Positions 11,704 through 23,398 of a stretch of DNA of 64,000 nt are shown in pieces; positions within the stretch are counted from its first letter, which is position 1; every line of letters starts with the position of its first letter. The stretch comes from Entonaema liquescens (taxonomy: Eukaryota; Ascomycota; Sordariomycetes; Xylariales; Xylariaceae): the NCBI GenBank assembly GCA_902805475.1, contig CADCSX010000007.1:1736001-1800000 (forward strand). Reading direction: 5' to 3'. The translations under genes and the position numbers were made by a program. The notes beneath the pieces are model-generated. The model was not told the DNA's origin and did no database searches. It saw only the letters and a list, made by a program, of their open reading frames with translations.

Positions 11704-12820
11704 TATATCAATTGATCAACCTTACTCTATTTCCAGTCCTAAACACCAAAAGGAAGATGAATAGTGAAAGCGAACGCATAGCCATGGCCCTGGAAGCTAC
11801 GTCGGTTTTTATATTAGTCAAATCATAATTAATATTGCTAAACCATCCATGCATGTAGCAGGTCCGCAGCCGGAGCTGTGAACTAAAGAAGATCTCTTGG
11901 TGTTCGGTCGAGAACTTCCCCTTTCATGCGAAGAGTAAGTGACATGTGAGCCGATTGATTAGATAAGATGATCTTATCAATCTAATCAATCTTATCAAAG
12001 GATGGGATCGGTAGATACGGTAGGTATATGGAGTATCCCCCCATCCCCCTAGGGTTCCAGCCAAGCCGCTAGAGTGGCGCGTAAACGTAAAACCTTCACC
12101 ATCTTGATTGGTGAATTTTAGGAGGTGCCGTCAGAAGTGTCGTCGAGATGGTCCACTTGAAGTGATTTGAAGTTCCAATTACGTATAATATGTCACTCAT
12201 CTCCACCTATTCACCCGCTCACCTGCCTAAGGTAGCTAGGTAACTATTTGACGTGACTAGGTAGTGTATACAGATCGATGTGGAAGGTCTCCGAGAGGGG
12301 TCGGGTCATGCAGCTCTAGCTTGTTCAAACTATTTTCGATGTTTGCTGCTGTAGTAAGGTATAGCTTGCTCTAATTTCTCTAATTGCTCTAAAGGCTAGG
12401 AGGTATAGTCCTATATAGGTACCTAGCCATTGACTAAGTTCTACACCCTCGGTATGAATTTTGAATTATATTTTTGTCTACCTTTTTGGAACCATTAGCA
12501 TAAGCTTGTTTGGATATGTGATGAGGTATATTCTTACTGCTCTAGAGGTTACAGCTCTAATTTTGCCAAGATTTCAACTATAAAGCCGTGTGCAATAAAT
12601 GCCTCTAACTTATAGTTCTAGTTTCGACTACTACTATAAGACATCTAGTTCAGCAGGAAACTCGGTGGAGCTAAATAAGCGGATGCAAGAAAGGCCGTCG
12701 TATTGGATAAGTTGTCTCTAAGCTCTAATCTCTAGTACAGATAGTCTTAACAAAATATACATTTCACATTACTCGTTAAAATTCCAAACATCCGACCTTT
12801 TCCCGGGGCTTCGCTTTTAA
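11704..12820. other. Intergenic approach to the AT block
   Basis: About 1.1 kb upstream of the O-methyltransferase gene with no supportable gene. It contains a near-palindrome at 11953-11990 (listed separately) and TAGGTACCTA-like runs common in this genome. Base composition slides from ordinary to AT-rich after about 12,350, then drops abruptly near 12,820. Confidence 0.5.
11953..11990. repeat. Near-perfect inverted repeat upstream of the methyltransferase
   Basis: The arm GATTGATTAGATAAGAT is followed almost at once by its reverse complement, interrupted by a 4-base insert (AATC); part of the right arm is then repeated directly. It could form a hairpin or be a paired binding site. It sits about 250 bp upstream of the O-methyltransferase start. 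Function is unknown. Confidence 0.75.
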
Positions 12821-13084
12821 AGTTAAAGACTTTTAAAAAGTAACGAATTTTTAAAAGGTAATTTTTATAATTATTTAAATTTAAATAAAATATATATTTA
12901 ATATTAAATATTATTCGAATTTTAAATATTATTAATATATATAATTTTAATATTTTAATTTTTTAATTATTTATAATATATTTTATTTATTTTTATTAAA
13001 AATTAATAAATATTATTTAAATATAAAAAAATAATAATAAAAATAATAATAATCGTATTAAATTAATATTTTATTATATAATAT

Positions 13085-13294
13085 TATTAATAAATACGTA
13101 CGTAAAAAAAATAATAATAAAATAATAATAAATAAATAAATAAATTGAAATTAATATATTAATAATGTTTAAAAAAAAATTATTTATTATTAAAAAATAA
13201 AAAAAATATGTTTTTTATATAATTTAAAATATATAAATATTTCTTCGTGTTAAATACGTATTACGTAATAATATATACGGTTATTATTTAATTA
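13085..13294 (-). repeat. LTR of copy 2 (3' LTR, reverse)
   Basis: About 210 bp, the reverse complement of 20,220-20,430. Its terminal bases are consistent with TG...CA ends after C-to-T and G-to-A change. Confidence 0.82.
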
Positions 13295-14320
13295 TTATTT
13301 ATTTTATTTTATTTTTATAATTAATTAATTGCGAATTTAATATTTACTTTATGTTTTATTTATTTTTTTAATTATAAATTAATTTAATTATTTTTTATTA
13401 ATATTTTTATTATTTTATTAAAAAATGTTTTAATTATTACGTTTATAAAATTATAAATGTTATATATTTATTAAATATTATTTATTTTTTAATTTTTATA
13501 TAATTATTTTAATGTTATTAAATTAATTATTAATTTTTTTTCGTTTATATTATTTATTTATATTAAATATTAATATAAAAAAAAATCGGTATATAAAATT
13601 AATAAAACGTAAAAAAATAATAAATATTTTAAAATAATATTAATTATATAATAAATTATATATTTTATATTAAATTTTTAAATTATTTTATAAATTTTAT
13701 TAATAAATATATTATAAATAATTTATTTATATTTAATAAATAATTAATAAATAATATTATTTATAATTTAAATTTTATTATTTTAAGAAATTTATTTTTT
13801 ATTATTTAAAATAATAATATAATTAATTTATAAATTTAAATTTTTATTATTTATAAATAATTTATTAATAAAAATATATAAATATAAATTTTAAAAATTT
13901 AATTATTTATTTACTATTAAATTTTAACGTTAAAAACTTTAATTTCTTTTAATTTTAATTTTATATATTATATTATTATTATATAATTAAATATAATTTT
14001 AAGTTAATAAATTAATAAAATATATATTTTTTAAGTTTTTTATTTTATAAATTATTTAATTATATTTAAAAATTTTAAATTTAATAATTTAATTTTTTTA
14101 ATTTAATTTTTTTATATAATAAAAATTTTATAATTTTCTTTATAAATTATAATATATGATTTATTAAAGTTTTTAATTTTTTTATTTAATATTTTTTAAA
14201 AATATATTTTAATTTTTATTTTAATTAATATTTTATTTTTTACGGTAAAAAATTTTATAATATTAATATTAAAAATATTATTTATTTAAAAATTAATAAT
14301 TTTAAATAAATTTATAATTA

Positions 14321-14532
14321 ATGGTTGAATGACAACCGTACGTATTATTACGTAATATGTATTTAATATAAAAAAGTATTTATGTATTTTAAATTATATA
14401 AAAAACGCGTTTTTTTTATTTTTTAATAATAAATAGTTTTTTTTTTAAATATTATTAATATATTAATTTTAATTTATTTATTTATTTATTATTATTTTAT
14501 TATTATTTTTTTTATGTATATATTTATTAATA
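14321..14532 (+). repeat. 5' LTR of copy 1
   Basis: Begins ATGGTTGAATGACAACC and ends TTTATTAATA. It is a direct repeat of 20,220-20,430 with only transition-type differences and small homopolymer length differences. Confidence 0.84.
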
Positions 14533-14554
14533 TTGATTAATATTATTAAATTTA

Positions 14555-14717
14555 TAATAATATAAATTAATAAAATTAAAAAAATTATTATTACGATAAT
14601 TTAAAAAATTTTATTATAATAATATATGCGATATTAATATAATATTTTTTATTAAAATAATTAAATTATTTATAATAAGTTATTATTTTATTTCGTTTTA
14701 TAATTTATTTAAATTTA
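14555..14717. repeat. 163-bp segment in copy 1 that is missing from copy 2
   Basis: Directly inside the 5' LTR, copy 1 has 163 bp that copy 2 lacks. The segment is flanked by the short direct repeat AAATTTA (14,548-14,554 and 14,711-14,717). It is either a deletion between short repeats in copy 2 or an insertion in copy 1. Confidence 0.65.
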
Positions 14718-17700
14718 TATTTATGTATAATAATTTAAATTTATTATTATTATTAATATTTTTATTATTTATAATATTAATTTTTTTTATAATATTATAA
14801 TTAAAAAACTTTATATAAATATAAATTCAAATTATAAATAATAATTTTATTAAATAAAAAAATATAAATAAATTATAAAAATTATTAAATTATTTTTTTA
14901 ATTAAATAATAATAATTTTTATTTAATATTTTAATTATATAGTAATAAAGTAAGAAATTATAAATTTTATAAAAATAATATTTTAATAAAAAAATATTTA
15001 AATATTTTTTATTTTAATAAATTTCGAAATTATTAATAAAAATATTTTATACGTTTAAATATTTAAAAAAACGTTAAACGAATATAAAAAATGATTTTAA
15101 AAATTTATAGTAATAAATTTCGCGGTTATGTTAAAATTATTACGATTAATATTAAAAATTATATTAATATAATAAAGAATTTATATAAATTAATATAATG
15201 TTAATTATACGGAATTTTTTGTTGATTTTATATAAGTAAATGGTTTGCCGGTTTAAAATTTTAACGAATTAAAAAAAACATAATGGAAATAGCTTAATGC
15301 GTTAATATAAAAAGTTTTAATTTATAATATTAAAAAAAAATTTATTTATTTTAACGTATAAAAATTTATATATTTTCGGGTATTAATACATTAATAATTA
15401 ACATTTTTTAATTTGTAAACGCTTATTTATAAAATTATATATATAAAGTAATTTTTTTTTTTAATATTACTTTTATAAAAAACTTTTTTTTTTATATTTA
15501 ATTTGTTTTATTTATTTTATAATTAATATTATTTTTTTTTTTTTAATATAATTTTTTTTTTCGTTATACATTTTATTACCTCGTTTTTTTATAAAATATT
15601 TTACTTTTAATTTATAAAAAATATTAAATTATTAATATTTAATAATTTAATTTTAATAAAAAATTTAAAGTAATTTTTAAACAATATTTAATTTTTTTTT
15701 TTTACTTTTTTTTTTTATTATTTTATAAAAACTATTTATATTTTATTAAAAATAAATAAATAATATTTTAAAATATAATCTTAAATAAAAAATTTGTTTA
15801 ATGTAAAAGTAAACCATTTTATTTATCACGGAAAATGTTTTTAAACTTTTTAAATTACTATTAAATAGTTTATATATAACTTTAACATTTTTTTTAAACG
15901 TTAAAATAAACGGAAGAAATTTATTAATAAAAAATTACAATTTTTTTTTTTAAATAATTTTATTATTTATATAAATGGTAAATTCCTAAAAATAAACTTT
16001 TATATTTATTAATAATTAATAAATTTAAATTTATTATAAAATTCTTTTAACATATATTATTAATAAAATATATTTTTTTATTATTATAAAATATTTTAAA
16101 AAAATTTAAAATATTAAAAATAATTATATAAAAAAATTATATAATATTTTCAAAAATAAGTTTAAATTTTTTTTAAATATATATTATATAATAAAAATTT
16201 AATAAATATAATTTTATATTATATTTTTAATTATTTTAATTAAAAAAGTGGTTATTTATTTTTTTTATAATGTATTTTAATATTAATATTTCATAAATAT
16301 ATATTTTATTATAAAACGTTATTTTAATATTAAATAAAATAAAATTTAATATTATTATAATTAAATATTAATAATATTTTTTAATATTAAAGTAAAAAAA
16401 TAAAATTAAAAAAAAAATAATATAAAAATATTTTAATTATTTTTTAATAAATTTTTATTATGTTAAAAAACTTTAAATTATAATTTTCGAAGCGAATAAT
16501 AATTTATTATTACAATATATTAAATATATTAAATTATACTTTAATTTTAATACGTTTTTTTTATATTATCCATATAATTTAAAAATTTAATAAATAAATT
16601 TCAAATATTAATTAAAATATATAAAATTATAAAAAATATATAATAATTTTTTATTAATAAATATAATAATAATAATAATAATAATAATTATATTAATTAC
16701 ATTAATTAAAAATATTATTATAATAATAAAAAAAATAAATATAATTTTAAATAAATAAAAAAATGGAAATACTATTATTAGGTTTGTAAAAAAGAAAAAT
16801 ATTAATTAATAAAACATTTAAAATATATATGTAAAAAAGTTAAAAAAATATAGAAAATTAAACGAAGTTTTTTTAAAAAAAATTATATAATTTTCTTTGT
16901 AAATTTTAAAAAAATTAACAATTTTAACTCGAAATTTAATTAAAATAAAAATATTATTAACTTAGTTCCAAACTTAAATAACGAAAATAATTTATTTTTA
17001 ATAATAATATTTTTATTTAATCAAGTGTTTTAATATTATATTATTATTTTAAATTTATTTAAAAATAAAAAATCTAATATTATTTTCATTTTAAACCAAT
17101 ATACGAAAAATATTTTTTAAAATATTATACTTGATATAAATATAATATATATATTTATAATTAAAAAAAATTAATATTTTATTTTTATTAAAAAATATCC
17201 GAATTAATAATTAAAAATAAATAAATTTTATACGGAAAAAATAAATATTAAATTTAGTAATAAATAATTAATTAAATTTTTAAAAATAATTATAATTAAT
17301 ATTTTGTTTAATAAGGTAGATTTTTACGTTATAAAATTAAATATTTTATTTTTATTTTTTTTAAAAAATATAAATTAATTAAATATATATTTTAATAATG
17401 TTATTAATTAATTAATATATAAAGATGGAGTGACGATTAATATTATTAAAAAATGGGGATATTTATAATTTTATTTTAAAAATATTATTTATTTTATAAA
17501 AAATAAATTATAATATTTTTATATTTATTTTAACCATTTATTAATTAATAAGCTTTATAATTTATTAAATAAATTAAAATATAATCTTAATATTAATAAT
17601 TTTAAAGAAATTAATAAATTTTATTATTATTATTAAATTAAAAATAAAATTTTATAAAAATTTAAATTTAATTTAAAAAACTTTAATATAAATTTTAATT

Positions 17701-20219
17701 ATAAAATAATTATTAATGTTATATATTTTAATAAATAATTAATTTTATATATAATTAATATAATTATTAATTTTCAAATAATATATTTTATAAAAAATTT
17801 ATTAATTAAAAAAATATAAAAAATATTAAAATAATGTTAAATTAATATTTATTTTAAACTTTTGAATATTATTATATATAATATTAAAATTAATTTTAAT
17901 AATATTAAATTTAAAAATAAAATTTATATAATTAAAATCATTTATTATTAAGTATTAATTAAAATATATTAATTAATTAATAAAATTAAAAAATATTATA
18001 ATTTTATTTATTAAATATATTACAATTTTAAATAATTATTAAAATAGTAAATAATATTATTAATTTAAATAATTTTATTTTAAATTTTTTAATTTTTAAC
18101 ATTTATTTAAAAATTAATATAAATTCACCATTTATTTTCTTACAAATGTAAAAAATATAAATAATTTAAAAGGTAATAATAAAAATTAAAAAGATTAAAT
18201 TATAATGTTTAATTTATAATGTTTTAAATATTTATAATAATTCTAATATTAAAAAGATTTTTTTAATATTTTTTTTTATTAATAATAAAATATTTATTTA
18301 CTGAAAAAAAAAATAAATGGAAAAAACTATATAAGGTTATTTTAATTATTAATCAAGATGTTATTATTGTTTTAAATGTATTTAACAATATATTTATATT
18401 TCGAAACTTTTATATTAAATTTTATATTTAATTTAAAAAAAAGTTAATATTAATTAAAAAACTTAAAATTAAATTATTTAAACTTATTTTTAATTTTAAT
18501 AATTATTAAATTATTCCTGAAGAAAATTTTATATTTGTTAATAATTTTTTTTATATTACCATATTATTTATTATTATTAAAAAATAAAATAATTTTATTT
18601 TAACAATATAATTTCGAGAAAATAAAAAAATTATTATATTAAGAAAATTATATAAGATTTTGGATATAAAAAAATTAAATATTTTATTTAAAAAAGATAT
18701 TTTAAAATTAATAATATATAATTTAAAAGTATATAAAAATATAATAATTTATAAAATTAAAAGTAAAAATATTTTTGTTTTTTATAAAAAGTTATAATTA
18801 ATGGTTTAAAATTATAATAATTTTAATAAAAAATTAATTATAATTTACGTATTTATTATTTAAAAAATTAATTAATAATTTATTTTAATTTTAACTTTTA
18901 TGTTTTATTAAAAAAAAATAAAAATCATAATAAAAAATATTATTATAATTTATATTTAATTTAAAATATTTATATTAAAGATAATTTATATATAAATGTT
19001 AATTAAATTAAAATATAAATATTTTAAGAAAATGTTATTATATATTAATAAATTATTATATAATTTTATTAAATTTAATATATATTAATTTAAAATTTAT
19101 TTAAAATATAATTAAGAAAAATTATATATGAAATTATTAATATTTAATTTTTATTTAATAATAATAATTATAAATTTATTTAAAATTATTAGTTTTTAAA
19201 TAAATAATATTTTTAATATTAATATTATAGAATTTTTTATTGTAAAAAATAAAGCATTAATTAAAATAAAAATTAAAATATGTTTTTAAAAAATATTAAA
19301 TAAAAAAATTAAAAATTTTAATGGTTTATATATTACGATTTATAAAGAAAGTTATAAAGTTTTTATTATATAAAAAAGTTAAATTAAAAAGTTTAAATTG
19401 TTAAATTTAAAATTTCCGGATATGATTAAGTGATTTGTGAAATAAAAAGCTCGAAAAACGTATATTTTGTCAATTTGCCAATTCGAAATTATGTTCGATT
19501 ATATAATAACGGTATAATATATGGAATTAAAATTAAAAAAAATTAAAATTTTTAACGTTAAGATTTAATAGTAAATAAATAATTAAAAACGAAGGTTTTA
19601 TTATGTTAACTTAAATTTTTAAAATTTACGTTTGTATATTTTTGTTAATAAATTATTCGCGAAAAATAAAAATTTAAATTTATAAATTAATTATATTATT
19701 ATTTTAAATAATAAAAAGCTTATTTTTTAAAATAATAAAGTTTAAATTACAAGTAATATTATTTATTAATTATCCATTAAATATAAATAAATTATTTATA
19801 ACGTATTTATTAATAAAATTTATAAAATAATTTAAAAATTTAATATAAAATATGTAATTTATTATACGATTAATATTATTTTAAAACGTTTATTATTTTT
19901 TTACGTTTTATTAATTTTATATATTAATTTTTTTTTTTATATTAATGTTTAATATAAATAAATAATACGAACGAAAAAAAATTAATAATTAATTTAATAA
20001 TATTAAAGTAATTATATAAAAACCGGGAAATAAATAATATTCGATAAATATATAATATTTGTAATTTTACGAATATAATAATTAAAGCATTTTTTAATAA
20101 AATAATAAAAATATTAATAAAAAATAATTAAATTAATTTACAATTAAAAAAATAAGTGAAATATAAAGTAAATATTAAATTTACAATTAATTAATTACGA
20201 AAAAAAAATAAAATAAATA

Positions 20220-20430
20220 ATGGTTAAATGATAATTATATGTATTATTACGTAATATATATTTCATATAAAAAAGTATTTATGTATTTTAAATTATATAA
20301 AAAACGTATTTTTTCCGTTTTTTAATAATAAATAGTTTTTTTTTAAATATTATTAATATATTAATTTTAATTTATTTATTTATTTATTATTATTTTATTA
20401 TTATTTTTTTTACGTACGTATTTATTAATA
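20220..20430 (+). repeat. 3' LTR of copy 1
   Basis: Begins ATGGTTAAATGATAATT and is the direct repeat partner of 14,321-14,532. It is preceded by an A-rich tract from about 20,200, compatible with a decayed polypurine tract. Confidence 0.84.
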
Positions 20431-21002
20431 ATAATTATTATTATTAAATAAAAGTTAAATATTAATGATTTTATATATAATTTTTTTTAATTATATTTTA
20501 AATAAATTTTAAATTAATATATATTAAATTTAATAAAATTATATAATAATTTATTAATATATAATAATATTTTTTTAAAATATTTATGTTTTAATTTAAT
20601 TAATATTTATATATAAATTATTTTTAATATAAATATTTTAAATTAAATATAAATTATAATAATATTTTTTATTATAATTTTTATTTTTTTTTTAATAAAA
20701 TATAAAAGTTAAAATTAAAATAAATTATTAATTATAATTTTTTATAAAAAATAAAAATATTTTTATTTTTAATTTTATAAATTATTTATAATTTAAAAAT
20801 TATTATGTTTTTATATATTTTTAAATTATATATTATTAATTTTAAAATGTTTTTTTTAAATAAAATATTTAATTTTTTTATATTTAAAATTTTATATAAT
20901 TTTTTTAATATAAATATTTTTTTATTTTTTTAAAATTATATTATTAAAATAAAATTATTTTGTTTTTTAATAATAATAAATAATATAATAATATAAAAAA
21001 AA

Positions 21003-21188
21003 AGTAACACTAGTTCGGCAATGGGGGGCGTATTAAGTCGGTAATAGCCACACTATTTTGTATGAGGGCGCCACACCCGCGAAAATCGCACAAATACTAC
21101 ATGTATCTCCATACAAATTTACTAGTGCGCGACCGTACTTCCAATGCCCACCCCGCTACCAACCCCAAATAACTTTATCGATTTCAAC

Positions 21189-21224
<36 letters not shown>

Positions 21225-21548
21225 TAGTTAATTAATTAATAAATTATTTAATTAAAAAAAAGCTCGTATTTTTGTTTTAAAATACGCGTATATAACCGTA
21301 TAGTTTTTAATTATTATAAATATTATAAAATTAACGATTTTAAAAAATTAAAACTTTACAAAAATATTATTAAATAAACGGTAAAAGATTTAATTAATAA
21401 AAAAGTAAAAAACCACGAAAAATAAAATTAGTTAAAAGTTATAAATAAATATTAATAAATTTATATATAAAAAAAAATATTTATTAATATAAAGCGATTA
21501 TAATTATTACCGATTTAATACGTTTTTTATTACCGAATTAATGTTACT
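21003..21548 (+). mobile_element. 546-bp TIR element (MITE-like) inside copy 2, half of it undecayed
   Basis: Terminal inverted repeats of about 55 bp: left AGTAACACTAGTTCGGCA... and right ending ...CCGAATTAATGTTACT. The matching stretch of copy 1 (around 18,470-18,545) has no such insert and represents the empty site, a poly-T tract, so the target duplication cannot be resolved. From 21,003 to about 21,235 the sequence has normal base composition, including a (CAAT)n run; from there to the right end it is AT-rich and decayed like its surroundings. It is too short to encode a transposase, hence probably non-autonomous. The superfamily is not recognised. Confidence 0.88.
21189..21228 (+). repeat. 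(CAAT)n microsatellite in the undecayed half of the TIR element
   Basis: About eight copies of CAAT. The sister element has a run of TTAA/TAAT at the matching place (about 32,371-32,410), as expected if each CpA had become TpA. Confidence 0.85.
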
Positions 21549-23178
21549 TTAAAAAAAGTTATTAATAAATATAAAAATCTTTTTAAAAATAATTTAATAA
21601 TTGTTAAAATTAAAAGTAAATTTAAATAATTTAATTTTAAGTTTTTTAATTAATATTAATTTTTTTTTAAATTAAATATAAAATTTAATATAAAAGTTTT
21701 AAAATATAAATATGTTATTAAATATGTTTAAAATAATAATAATATTTTTATTAATAATTAAAATAATTTTATATAGTTTTTTTTATTTTTTTTTTTTTAA
21801 TAAATAAATATTTTATTATTAATAAAAAAAAATATTAAAAGAATTTTTTTAATGTTAAAATTATTATAAATATTTAAAACGTTATAAATTAAATATTATA
21901 ATTTAATTTTTTTAATTTTTATTATTATTTTTTAAATTATTTACGTTTTTTATATTTGTAAAAAAATAAATAATAAATTTATATTAATTTTTAAATAAAT
22001 GTTAAAAATTAAAAAAAATTAAAATAAAATTATTTAAATTAATAATATTATTTATTATTTTAATAGTTATTTAAAATTATAATATATTTAAAACGAAATT
22101 TTAAAGTTTAATTGTTATAATTTTATACGTTTAATAAATAAAATTATAATATTTTTTAATTTTATTAATTAATTAATTTGTTTTAATTAATATTTAATGG
22201 TAAATGATTTTAATTATATAAATTTTATTTTTAAATTTGATATTATTATAATTAATTTTAATATTATATATGATAATATTTGGAAGTTTAAAATAAATGT
22301 TAATTTAATATTATTTTAATATTTTTTATATTTTTTTAATTAATAGATTTTTTATAAAATATATTATTTAAAAATTTATAATTATAATAATTATATATAA
22401 AGTTAATTGTTTATTAAAATATATAATATTAATAATTATTTTATAATTAAAGTTTATATTAAGGTTTTTTAAATTAAATTTAAATTTTTATAAAATTTTA
22501 TTTTTAATTTAATAATAATAATAAAATTTATTAATTTTTTTAAAATTATTAATATTAACGTTATATTTTAATTTATTTAATAAATTATAAAGTTTATTAA
22601 TTAATAAATAATTAAAATAAATATAAAATATTATAATTTATTTTTTATAAAATAAATAATATTTTTAAAATAAAATTATAAATATTTTTATTTTTTAATA
22701 ATATTAATTGTTATTTTATTTTTATATATTAATTGATTAATAACGTTATTAAAATATATGTTTAATTAATTTATATTTTTTTAAAAAAATAAAAACGAAA
22801 TATTTAATTTTATAATATAAAAATTTATTTTATTAAATAAAATATTAATTTTAATTATTTTTAAAAATTTAATTAATTATTTATTATTAAATTTAATATT
22901 TATCTTTTTTTTTATAAAATTTATTTATTTTTAATTATTAATTTAAATGTTTTTTAATAAAAGTAAAATATTAATTTTTTTTAATTATAAATATATATAT
23001 AATATTTATATTAAATATAATATTTTAAAAAATATTTTTTATATATTAATTTAAAATAAAAATAATATTAAATTTTTTATTTTTAAATAAATTTAAAGTA
23101 ATAATATAATATTAAAATATTTAATTAAATAAAAATATTATTATTAAAAATAAATTATTTTTATTATTTAAATTTAAA

Positions 23179-23365
23179 TTTTTGATTTTTTATAACGTAA
23201 TATTATAAAAAATTAATAATAATTTATTAAAAATAAATAATTATAATATTTAAAAAGTTACAATAATTTTATATTATAATTATAATAATAACGCCGTTTA
23301 AAAACGTTAATGTTAAAATGGTAATAAGAAATTTAATGCGTAATGTATTTAAATTAATTATAATA

Positions 23366-23398
<33 letters not shown>

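Larger units (their letters stand above)
14321..20430 (+). mobile_element. LTR retrotransposon copy 1, full length, nested in copy 2
   Basis: A 6.1-kb unit bounded by direct repeats of about 210 bp (14,321-14,532 and 20,220-20,430). The same 7-mer ATAATTA lies immediately outside both ends (14,314-14,320 and 20,431-20,437), compatible with a short target-site duplication. The flanks join into continuous copy-2 sequence if the unit is removed. Forward orientation is proposed because an A-rich, purine-rich tract precedes the right LTR and a decayed TGG-like primer-binding site (TTGATTAATA) follows the left LTR. Heavy decay has destroyed all frames. Orientation is moderate confidence; the nested structure is high. 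Confidence 0.85.

Noticed and set aside
13085..14532. A 1.4-kb DNA transposon with about 200-bp terminal inverted repeats
   Set aside because: The two inverted 200-bp repeats are better explained as LTRs of two different nested copies; direct-repeat partners exist at 20,220 and 31,866 and the internal sequences match accordingly.
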